In this document: positions 1 through 5,987 of the stretch, piece after piece | How the letters are laid out: each line of letters starts with the position of its first letter | Numbering within the stretch: position 1 is the first letter of the stretch | Origin: Acidobacteriota bacterium | GTDB taxonomy: Bacteria > Acidobacteriota > Thermoanaerobaculia > Multivoradales > SZUA-115 | Assembly (NCBI GenBank): GCA_003231035.1 | Contig: QIHU01000458.1 | Span: 1-9,038 of the forward strand | Length of the DNA stretch: 9,038 nucleotides | Reading direction: 5' to 3' | Notes under the pieces: generated by a model | Seen by the model: only the letters and a program-made list of their open reading frames with translations | The model's database searches: none | Told to the model about the DNA's origin: nothing | Position numbers and translations under genes: made by a program

Positions 1-197
1 CCGCTGGCGATGAAGTAGGTCTTGAATCGCCGGTCTTCCGCCGTACCTTTGTTGCTTACGGTGAGTTCCGTGGTGTAGGTGTAGGGACCGATGTCACGAT
101 CTAGAGCGAGCGGAACGTAAATCGAGCCGGCGAAGGCGGGAGAGGCCAGAAGTACGGCAATGGCTGAAACTATGGCAAACAAACTGAGTCTCTTCAT
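1..197 (-). CDS. Secreted protein of unknown function, N-terminal fragment
   Basis: Reading the minus strand from the ATG at 197 gives 65 complete codons before the window edge. The first 23 residues form a clear Sec signal peptide: Lys2-Arg3, a hydrophobic core (LSLFAIVSAIAVLLA) and a cleavage site after SPAFA. The mature part begins GSIYVPLALDRDIGPYTYTT and continues with TELTVSN, a beta-strand-rich style common in secreted beta-sandwich proteins. A weak purine-rich site (GGAG on the minus strand, about 10 bases before the ATG) supports the start. The family is not recognised and the C-terminus is missing. The gene is divergent from the operon starting at 532, and a candidate promoter for it lies at 344-372. 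Confidence 0.8.
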   Translation of the reverse strand, partial: MKRLSLFAIVSAIAVLLASPAFAGSIYVPLALDRDIGPYTYTTELTVSNKGTAEDRRFKTYFIAS

Positions 198-343
198 GCG
201 GATGATTCTCCGTGGATGGCGGGGTGGCCCAAGGGTGGACCGAAGAAAGAGCGATGACATGGTTTCCCTCACCTTGGCTGGACTCTCGAAAAGTGTACCT
301 TCCATCCTGGTGTTCATGCCACTACAGCAAATCACATCACCGG

Positions 344-372
344 AGTATAGGCCATTCAAAGTTCGAAGGCAA
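344..372 (-). promoter_or_regulatory. Candidate sigma70-type promoter for the minus-strand secreted protein
   Basis: On the minus strand TTGCCT (372-367, 4 of 6 to TTGACA) is followed after exactly 17 bases by TATACT (349-344, 5 of 6 to TATAAT). Transcription would begin near 337, giving a leader of about 140 bases before the ATG at 197. This rests only on motif match and spacing. Confidence 0.45.
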
Positions 373-495
373 GATCAGATCAGGCGGCGTAAAGCTGGAT
401 AAACAAAGGGATTGCAGCCCCCAGATCAAGCCGGATCGGCGGAGTGGGTACTTTAGCCTCTCCTTGCGCGGAAGTTTTCGCCCCGACCTCAAGCG

Positions 496-524
496 TTGAC
501 AGCAGTTGAGGGGCTCCCTAGTAT
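496..524 (+). promoter_or_regulatory. Strong sigma70-type promoter producing a leaderless mRNA
   Basis: A perfect -35 box TTGACA (496-501) is separated by the ideal 17 bases from TAGTAT (519-524, 4 of 6 to TATAAT, with the key A at position 2 and T at position 6). Initiation 7-8 bases downstream falls at 531-532, directly on the ATG at 532. The transcript would therefore carry essentially no 5' untranslated region, which agrees with the absence of a Shine-Dalgarno sequence before that ATG. It probably drives the whole block 532-5946. Confidence 0.75.
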
Positions 525-531
525 TGCGGGC

Positions 532-1584
532 ATGATCTCCTTGCCAACTCGCCTCGCGGCCAGCTTCCTTGTTTTTCTCCTGAGCCTGGCTACGGCCGAT
601 TCCGCGGTGGCCGGCGAGCCACCGCTGCGGGCCGACTTCGAGGGCCGCGCGATCACCGCGTGGCCCTCGCGGAGTGGCGCGTGGGTGGAGATCGCCGACA
701 ACCCGGCTGAGTTGATCGAGCTTTCCGGCGGCTTCGTCCTCGACTCGCTGCGCGGCTCTGGCGAGGGTTACCTGCTCGCCGGTAGCCAGCGGAGTGGGAA
801 CGGTGACCGCCGCCTCTTCGTCATCGAGGGCAAGGTTGGAGAGGCGCGCCGCCTACCGGCATTGCCGCTCACCAGGGCGGCTATTCGCTGCCAGCCTGTC
901 TTGATGGCGGATGGCGGCCGTCTGGCGGGTATCGCCTGGCTCGAGGGCGAAGCGCACGACACCCTGGCGGTGCGCGCCTCGCGCTGGACCGCGGAGACTT
1001 GGCAGCCAGTCGAGACGGTAGCTAGCTTCGCCGCGGGGAGTCAACTAGCCCTCGCTGGAGCGGTCCTCAACGATGGTAGTTGGCTCTTGGCGTGGAGCCG
1101 ATTTGATGGCCAGGACGACGAGATCGTCGCCAGCTCGAGCTTGGGTGAAGGGTGGAGCGCCGCCAAGCGGGTTTCGGTGGACAACGCCGTCCCGGATATC
1201 CTGCCGGCCCTCACCGCCTCTGGAAATGACGCTCTGATCGCGTGGAGCCGCTACGACGGGGCGCACTATCGGTTGATGACGGCTCGCTACCGGGCCGGCG
1301 AGTGGAGCGGTGAGCGGGTGGTGGGGGAGAAAGGGTCGCTCTTTCCGAGTTTTTCGGGCGCAGGGCCAAACCTAAGACTGCTCTACCGGACGGCGCTTCC
1401 GCGCACCTGGACGGTGGCCGTGATCAGCGACGAGGGAGAAGTTCTACGCCATGCCAAGGTCGCCTCACCGGGGAAGAGCCGGCCGGTCGTCGACCAAGAC
1501 TCACGTGGCCTTTTGCAGCTGCGTTGGCCGGGGCGCGCCAAGGCGGACCGAGTTCTGGAGTGGATCCCAGGAGGAGTGCAATGA
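532..1584 (+). CDS. Secreted beta-propeller-like protein
   Basis: The protein has 350 residues from the ATG at 532. A longer frame opens at a TTG at 496, but that TTG is the -35 box of the promoter and lacks a ribosome-binding site. The ATG start places a signal peptide at the N-terminus (about residues 1-23, hydrophobic AASFLVFLLSLATA, cleavage near SAVA-GE). The mature part is made of repeating strands with a period of 50-52 residues: IAWLEG (Trp136), LAWSRFDG (Trp188) and IAWSRYDG (Trp238). Each is followed by a polar turn and a second Trp strand (TWQPVETV, GWSAAKRVS, EWSGERVV). This is the pattern of sialidase/BNR-like beta-propeller blades; perhaps five or six blades fit. No catalytic residues are recognisable. 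The stop overlaps the next start (ATGA), so it is translationally coupled to the SGNH hydrolase gene. Confidence 0.85.
   Translation: MISLPTRLAASFLVFLLSLATADSAVAGEPPLRADFEGRAITAWPSRSGAWVEIADNPAELIELSGGFVLDSLRGSGEGYLLAGSQRSGNGDRRLFVIEGKVGEARRLPALPLTRAAIRCQPVLMADGGRLAGIAWLEGEAHDTLAVRASRWTAETWQPVETVASFAAGSQLALAGAVLNDGSWLLAWSRFDGQDDEIVASSSLGEGWSAAKRVSVDNAVPDILPALTASGNDALIAWSRYDGAHYRLMTARYRAGEWSGERVVGEKGSLFPSFSGAGPNLRLLYRTALPRTWTVAVISDEGEVLRHAKVASPGKSRPVVDQDSRGLLQLRWPGRAKADRVLEWIPGGVQ
1569..1576 (+). promoter_or_regulatory. Shine-Dalgarno AGGAGGAG fixing the SGNH hydrolase start
   Basis: This near-perfect anti-16S complement lies four bases before the ATG at 1581. It settles that start against the in-frame ATG at 1524, and it contrasts with the leaderless upstream gene. 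Confidence 0.85.
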
Positions 1585-2756
1585 TCGCCCCGGTGCCTTC
1601 AAGCCGCGCTGGGTGGTGGATCGCGGCGCTGGTCGCACTGGCCCTGCTCGCACCCCTTGGCGATGCCCAGGCGCAAACTCGCTACATCGCCTTTGGCGAC
1701 AGCATCACCTTCGGCACGGGCGATGACGACGGTTGCGATCCCTGCGGCTATGCGCATCGCTTGCAAGCCCAGTTGATCGCCGCCGGCCGCAACGCGCTAG
1801 TGGTCAATCGCGGCGTTGGCGGCGAACGCACGCCGGAGGGGCTGACCCGCATCGACTCCGTGCTCGCCGAAGGCGGCGACGTTCTGCTGCTGATGGAGGG
1901 GGCCAACGACATCTCACGTTTTATCTCCCGAAACACCACGGTCTTCAACCTTGGAGAAATGGCTCGCAAGGCGGAGAATGCCGGCTTCGAGGTGATTCAG
2001 GCGAGCCTGATTCCTCGCATTCCCACCGCGGACACCGATTCGAAGAACATATCCAACCAGCGCACCTGCGAATCGATCCGCAACCAGGCGGGCGTCACCG
2101 GTCGCAAGATGGCGGACCTGTTTGAGGTCTTTGGCAGCCAGATCAATCCCTATGCCAATATCTACTGGGACGACCCAGTGGATCGGGTGGGTCATCCCAA
2201 CGCAGAGGGCTACGACTTGATGGCGCAGATCTACTTCGATGCCATCGTGGGCAACGACAATGTGCCGCCGGTGACCGGCCTTCTGCGCCCCTTCAACGGT
2301 GAGACGAACGTCAGTCGCAATACCGACGTGGTGGTTGAGGTTTGGGACTTTGGCGCCGGCCTCGACTTGGCCAACACAAGCCTGCTGGTCAACGGCCAGG
2401 TGGTCGCCGCGACGGCGATGGGCAACAGCCGCCAGGCGGAGTTTCGCTATCGACCTCCGACCCCGTTCGGCGCCGTGGTCAAGATCGGCTTGCGCTCGCG
2501 GGACCAAGCCGTTCCCGCCAACTCGACCGATCATCAGATCGCGCGATTCGTCACCGCCGGCACAGTCTTTCTTACCGGCGACATCGACCGCAGCGGTCGG
2601 GTCGACGGAGCCGATCTGGTGGTTTTCGGCTTCGCCTTCGGCGCCACCACCTTTGCTACCGCCTACGATCCGCTCGCCGATTTCAACAGCGACGGGATCG
2701 TTGACGGAGTCGACTTGGCGGCGCTCGCAACCAACTTCGGTGCCACCGCTCAGTAG
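1581..2756 (+). CDS. Secreted SGNH/GDSL hydrolase with Ig-like region and C-terminal dockerin-like module
   Basis: The protein has 391 residues. Residues 1-31 are a signal peptide (hydrophobic WWIAALVALALLAPL, cleavage near AQA-QT). Residues about 34-220 are an SGNH hydrolase: block I FGDSIT with nucleophile Ser41, block II NRGVGGERT (76-84), block III GAND with Asn109, and block V with His205 in GHPNAEGY. Asp201 sits four residues before His205, one more than the usual DxxH spacing. Residues about 225-325 are strand-rich and resemble an Ig-like domain (PVTGLLRPFNGETNV onward). Residues about 333-390 carry two dockerin-type calcium loops: D334-x-D336-x-S338-x-R340-x-D342-x-x-D345 and D367-x-N369-x-D371-x-I373-x-D375-x-x-D378. 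Cys52, Cys55 and Cys163 could form a disulfide. The family includes esterases, lipases and carbohydrate deacetylases. In a polysaccharide locus a deacylase role is plausible but unproven. Confidence 0.92.
   Translation: MIAPVPSSRAGWWIAALVALALLAPLGDAQAQTRYIAFGDSITFGTGDDDGCDPCGYAHRLQAQLIAAGRNALVVNRGVGGERTPEGLTRIDSVLAEGGDVLLLMEGANDISRFISRNTTVFNLGEMARKAENAGFEVIQASLIPRIPTADTDSKNISNQRTCESIRNQAGVTGRKMADLFEVFGSQINPYANIYWDDPVDRVGHPNAEGYDLMAQIYFDAIVGNDNVPPVTGLLRPFNGETNVSRNTDVVVEVWDFGAGLDLANTSLLVNGQVVAATAMGNSRQAEFRYRPPTPFGAVVKIGLRSRDQAVPANSTDHQIARFVTAGTVFLTGDIDRSGRVDGADLVVFGFAFGATTFATAYDPLADFNSDGIVDGVDLAALATNFGATAQ
2577..2741 (+). other. Dockerin-like domain coding segment (two EF-hand-like loops)
   Basis: This part of the hydrolase gene encodes two repeats, GDIDRSGRVDGADL and ADFNSDGIVDGVDL, each followed by a short helix (VVFGFAFG, AALATNFG). 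Both loops keep acidic or polar residues at positions 1, 3, 5, 9 and 12, as in type I dockerins. In clostridia these bind cohesins on a scaffoldin. Outside cellulosomal bacteria their partners are mostly unknown, and no cohesin is visible in this window. Confidence 0.8.
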
Positions 2757-2809
2757 CTTTCGCGTCTTCGCCCAAGCCCCATCGAACCCGCTCGCAGGAG
2801 CCCGCCACC

Positions 2810-4069
2810 ATGAGAATCGCGGTCCTCGCCCATAGCTTCCCGCGGTTCCCCGGGGACACCCATGGTCCGTTTGTCGAGCGGCTCTGCCTGGCGCTGGCCA
2901 AGCGTGGCCACGAGATGCATGTCTTGCTCCCTTTCGACCCGCTACTCGCTCCCGCTCCTGACGGTCCACTCAAGATCCATTCCTTCCGCTACGTCTTTCC
3001 CGACAGCGCTCATCAGCTAGGTTATTCCCGAACGATGAAGCGCGACGTAGGGCTGCGGGTGGGGGCCTACTTGCAGGCTCCGCTTTATTTCGCCGCCGCC
3101 GAGCTCGCCTTGCGGCGGTTGATTGCCCGGCAGAAGATTGAACTGGTCCACGCGCATTGGATTCTGCCCAACGGCTTCGTCGCGGCGCGGGCCGCCGCCG
3201 CCGCCGGCATTCCTTACGCGGCCACCCTGCATGGATCCGACGTCTTCATGGCGGAGCGCAACGGACTCTTCAGAGCCCTGGCCCGCAGGGCACTGCGCGG
3301 CGCCGCCCATGTGACTTCGTGCAGCTCGGAGTTGCGCGACCGGTTGTTGGCAATTGGTGGAGAGGAGCAGGCGGATAGGGTGCTCCTGGTGGCCAACGGA
3401 ACCGAAGTGGAACCTGCGATCGGTACCGCCGCGGCGGAGCTGCAAGAGCGTTTCGACCTCTCCGGCCGGCTGGTGGTCGCCGTCGGCCGCTTGGTCTACA
3501 AGAAGGGGTTTCGCTACCTCCTGGAAGCGGCTCCCGAGATCTTGGCGCGGGACTCGACAGTGCGCATCGTTATCGGCGGCGGAGGCGACATCGAGGACGA
3601 ATTGCGCGCCCAGGCGACGCAACTCGAGCTGGGAGATCGAGTTCTCTTCACCGGCGGCCTCTCTCACCCCGAGGTCCTGGCGTTGATCGCCGCCGCGGAA
3701 GTCTTCGTGATGCCCTCGATTCGCGATCCCAAGGGCAATGTCGACGGCCTACCGATCGTCGTTCTAGAGGCGATGGCGGCGGGTCGACCGGTGGTGGCCA
3801 GCGATGTTTCGGGCATGCCTCTGGCGATCGAACACGGGGTTTCGGGTCTCTTGGTCGAGGAGCAGGATCCCAAGGCGTTGGCCCATGCGGTGAACGAAGT
3901 ACTCGACGATCGACAACTGGCCCACCGTTTGGGCGAGGCCGCGAGGCTGTGCGTGGCCGAGGAACTCAACTGGGATTCCGTCGCCGAGATCCATCATCGC
4001 CTCTATCGAGCCGCCGCCGCGGGCGAGGCGCCGCGAGTGGCACTGTCCTCGCAAGCCGCGGCGCCCTGA
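2810..4069 (+). CDS. Glycosyltransferase, GT4 type (GT-B fold)
   Basis: The protein has 419 residues with no signal peptide and should act at the cytoplasmic face of the inner membrane, moving a sugar from a nucleotide donor to a growing glycan. The N-terminal acceptor domain begins RIAVLAHSFPRFPGDTHGPF, with a Gly-rich turn typical of the family, and contains HAHWILPNGF and LHGSD. The C-terminal donor domain has VGRLVYKKG (Arg227, Lys231, Lys232) and the donor-binding motif DGLPIVVLE. In this motif Asp312 and Glu320 form D-x7-E in place of the classical E-x7-E. The length is normal for the family. AGGAG at 2796-2800 lies nine bases before the ATG. It follows the SGNH gene by 53 bases and precedes the membrane enzyme by 11, so it is probably co-transcribed. 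The sugar and acceptor cannot be read from the sequence. Confidence 0.95.
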   Translation: MRIAVLAHSFPRFPGDTHGPFVERLCLALAKRGHEMHVLLPFDPLLAPAPDGPLKIHSFRYVFPDSAHQLGYSRTMKRDVGLRVGAYLQAPLYFAAAELALRRLIARQKIELVHAHWILPNGFVAARAAAAAGIPYAATLHGSDVFMAERNGLFRALARRALRGAAHVTSCSSELRDRLLAIGGEEQADRVLLVANGTEVEPAIGTAAAELQERFDLSGRLVVAVGRLVYKKGFRYLLEAAPEILARDSTVRIVIGGGGDIEDELRAQATQLELGDRVLFTGGLSHPEVLALIAAAEVFVMPSIRDPKGNVDGLPIVVLEAMAAGRPVVASDVSGMPLAIEHGVSGLLVEEQDPKALAHAVNEVLDDRQLAHRLGEAARLCVAEELNWDSVAEIHHRLYRAAAAGEAPRVALSSQAAAP

Positions 4070-4072
4070 GGA
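4067..4072 (+). promoter_or_regulatory. Shine-Dalgarno TGAGGA fixing a GTG start
   Basis: This site overlaps the stop codon of the glycosyltransferase and sits eight bases before the GTG at 4081. It supports that start over the in-frame upstream ATG at 3949, which lies inside the glycosyltransferase and would add an Arg-rich, non-family N-terminus. Confidence 0.65.
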
Positions 4073-4080
4073 TAAGAAGG

Positions 4081-5946
4081 GTGAAGGTGCGATGGGGCGT
4101 GGCCTGGCCACTGAGTCTGGGTCTCCTCTTGGGCCTCTTCGCGGCCTTGTGGGACGGTGTGGCGATGGCGCGCGCGGGATTTCCCGCCCTCCTCCTGACT
4201 TCGGTTGTTCCTCTCGCCACGGAAGGGCTTCTCCTCGGTGCTCTCTTCTTCCTGCTTTCCAAGCTCACCTTCCGGCTCCTGAGGCGAGCGGCAACCACTG
4301 CTTGGGGCGCTCTTCTGGCGACCGCTCTGGCCTTGGCCATGCCCATCGCTTGGCTTGGCTACCGACTCAACCGCGAATTGGGAATTCGCCCCGCGGAACT
4401 CTTTGAAGCCCACGGGCTGAAACCCAACTTGATCCTCGTCGCCGCGGCGGTGGTGGCGGCGGTTCTTTTCTCCCTCGTACTCAGGCCGGGAGCGAGCACC
4501 GCGCGGCCGCGAGCTCCTCGCTATCGAGGCTGGCTCTCCTTCGCACCCTGGGTGCTGGTGGCCGGGTTGGGGTTGTTGGCCGCCATCCTCTTCCAGCCGG
4601 GACAAGAGAAAGAGCGGGTGGACGTGATCGTCCTCCTGGTGGACGCCCTGCGCGCCGATGAACTGGGCAGCTATGGCTATCCCCGAGCGACCACCCCGGC
4701 GATCGACAGTCTGGCGGCTGACGGCATCCTCTTCGAACAGGCGGTGAGCGCCAGCACCTTCACCAAGAGCAGCATCGCTTCCTTGTTCACCGGCCGCTAC
4801 CCCTACCAACATGGCGTCTACTGGGGCAGCCACCGCGAAGATCCCGAAGATCCCGACTCGGTGACCGCCGACGTGCTCTCCGCGGCGGAGACCACCCTGG
4901 CCGAGGTACTGCGAGACCACGGCTATCTGACCGCCGCCTGGGTACAAAATAGCCACCTGCGCGGTGGCCAGGGATTCGCCCAGGGCTTCGTCGACTATCA
5001 AGACCAGCAGGGGAGCATCGAGCGCATCCACCGCCGTTTCACCCGCTGGCTGCGCGGTGGTGGCCGGCGCTACCCTTTCTTCTCCTATCTTCACTACATC
5101 GATCTGCACGACCCCTACCGGCCAGAGCCTCCGTACACCACCCTGTTCGGTGGGGCCGCCGATCTAGCCTTCTACGACGGCATCGACCTCGCGCGGTGGG
5201 GCACCTTCCTGCAGCGAGTGCGCAGCGGTGAGGAGCGCTTGACAGCGGCCCAATTGACCCAGCTGCGGGCCTACTACGACGGTCAACTGCGCGCGATTGA
5301 CGATCGACTGGCGACCCTCTTCGCCTTCCTCAAGCGGGAGGGGCGCTACGCCAACAGTCTGATCGTCTTGACCTCCGATCACGGGGACGGCTTCGGCGAG
5401 CATGGCTTTATCTCGCATAGCACCGACCCTTACGAAGAGTTGGTCCGCGTACCGCTGATCATCAAGTTGCCGGCCAACCGCTCGGCGGGCAAGCGGATCG
5501 CTGACCAGGTGCGGCTGGTCGACCTCTATCCGACCCTGCTCGAATTGGTGGGAGTGCAGGCGAAGGCCGATCTCGCGGGGTGTAGCCTGGTACCGCTGAT
5601 CCGGCTCGGCGAGCGACCGGAAGAGATGGAGCACTGCGGCGATGCGGTGATCGAGATTGCCCAGGAAGGGGGCTACCCGGTGGTCGGGGTGCGCAACGAG
5701 CGCTACAAGTACATCCATCATCAGCATCGCGACGACGAGTTGTACGACCTCGTGGCCGATCCGGGCGAGCAGGACAATCTCCTGTCCCTGACCGCGCGGA
5801 GCCCGCTCGCACTTTCGGGTGAGCCCTTGCGGCTAGAGAGACTGGCCCTGGCCGTGGTCGAGCAACGGGGGGCTCGCAAAGCTGAAAGGGTTCAGCTGGA
5901 TGAAGAGACCATTCGCGAACTCAAGGCGCTGGGTTATCTGGACTAG
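4081..5946 (+). CDS. Five-TM membrane enzyme of the alkaline phosphatase/sulfatase superfamily with Thr nucleophile
   Basis: The protein has 621 residues from GTG 4081. Five hydrophobic segments (about 8-24, 34-59, 74-93, 116-134, 154-171) precede a large domain from residue 180. Arg/Lys clusters at 61-69 and 135-149 predict N-in and the catalytic domain outside the inner membrane. Catalytic motifs are VDALRAD (Asp188, Asp193), TKSSIASLFTG with Thr228 in the nucleophile position, HYIDLHDPY, and SDHGDGFGEH (Asp433, His434). True sulfatases need Cys or Ser at the Thr228 position for formylglycine, and this one also lacks the Pro and Arg of that signature. Five TM helices plus a Thr nucleophile match the plan of LtaS phosphoglycerol transferase and EptA-type phosphoethanolamine transferases. 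Transfer or hydrolysis of a phospho-group on a surface glycan or lipid is therefore the best guess. It ends in ALGYLD, and its stop interlocks with the convergent gene. Confidence 0.9.
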   Translation: MKVRWGVAWPLSLGLLLGLFAALWDGVAMARAGFPALLLTSVVPLATEGLLLGALFFLLSKLTFRLLRRAATTAWGALLATALALAMPIAWLGYRLNRELGIRPAELFEAHGLKPNLILVAAAVVAAVLFSLVLRPGASTARPRAPRYRGWLSFAPWVLVAGLGLLAAILFQPGQEKERVDVIVLLVDALRADELGSYGYPRATTPAIDSLAADGILFEQAVSASTFTKSSIASLFTGRYPYQHGVYWGSHREDPEDPDSVTADVLSAAETTLAEVLRDHGYLTAAWVQNSHLRGGQGFAQGFVDYQDQQGSIERIHRRFTRWLRGGGRRYPFFSYLHYIDLHDPYRPEPPYTTLFGGAADLAFYDGIDLARWGTFLQRVRSGEERLTAAQLTQLRAYYDGQLRAIDDRLATLFAFLKREGRYANSLIVLTSDHGDGFGEHGFISHSTDPYEELVRVPLIIKLPANRSAGKRIADQVRLVDLYPTLLELVGVQAKADLAGCSLVPLIRLGERPEEMEHCGDAVIEIAQEGGYPVVGVRNERYKYIHHQHRDDELYDLVADPGEQDNLLSLTARSPLALSGEPLRLERLALAVVEQRGARKAERVQLDEETIRELKALGYLD

Positions 5947-5987
5947 TCGACGTACCCCAACGCCTTGAGCGCCTTGAGCGTCTCTTC
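5902..5987. repeat. Imperfect 45-base inverted repeat joining two convergent homologous gene ends
   Basis: The last 45 bases of the plus-strand gene (5902-5946) and of the minus-strand gene (5943-5987) match at 32 of 45 positions when both are read in coding direction. They overlap in the central palindrome GACTAGTC (5941-5948). The repeat encodes the shared tails EETIRELKALGYLD and EETLKALKALGYVD. The stem could form a hairpin in either transcript, but no T-tract follows on either side, so a classical intrinsic terminator is not supported. Confidence 0.8.

Larger units (their letters stand above)
198..531. other. Divergent intergenic region (334 bases)
   Basis: This stretch separates the minus-strand secreted-protein gene from the plus-strand operon. 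Short open frames here (for example 160-402 and 212-499, plus) have no ribosome-binding site, no recognisable motif and atypical composition, so I do not call them genes. It holds a candidate promoter in each direction (344-372 minus, 496-524 plus). The minus transcript would have a leader of about 140 bases, in which I recognise no riboswitch class. Confidence 0.7.

Noticed and set aside
160..499. Two small plus-strand open frames in the left intergenic region
   Set aside because: They lack ribosome-binding sites and motifs, and the first overlaps the signal-peptide region of the minus-strand gene. The second ends inside the promoter.
1914..2969. 351-codon open frame on the minus strand
   Set aside because: It is antisense to the SGNH hydrolase gene and has Arg/Gly-rich composition, no motif and no credible ribosome-binding site. 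The plus strand here has unmistakable catalytic motifs.
3949..4080. ATG at 3949 as start of the membrane enzyme
   Set aside because: It lies 120 bases inside the glycosyltransferase gene and adds an Arg-rich segment before the first TM helix. A Shine-Dalgarno-supported GTG at 4081 gives a normal membrane-protein N-terminus.
4003..5109. 368-codon open frame on the minus strand
   Set aside because: It is antisense to the five-TM enzyme gene, rich in Gln/Glu/Arg/Gly with no recognisable domain, as expected for a mirror of a high-GC coding frame.
5941..5948. GACTAGTC as an attachment or recombination site
   Set aside because: The palindrome is explained by two overlapping stop codons after homologous Asp codons. 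No integrase, direct repeats or mobile-element genes are present.
5930..5960. Intrinsic terminator at the convergent gene junction
   Set aside because: The hairpin is interrupted by several mismatches and no T-run follows on either strand, so I list it only as an inverted repeat.
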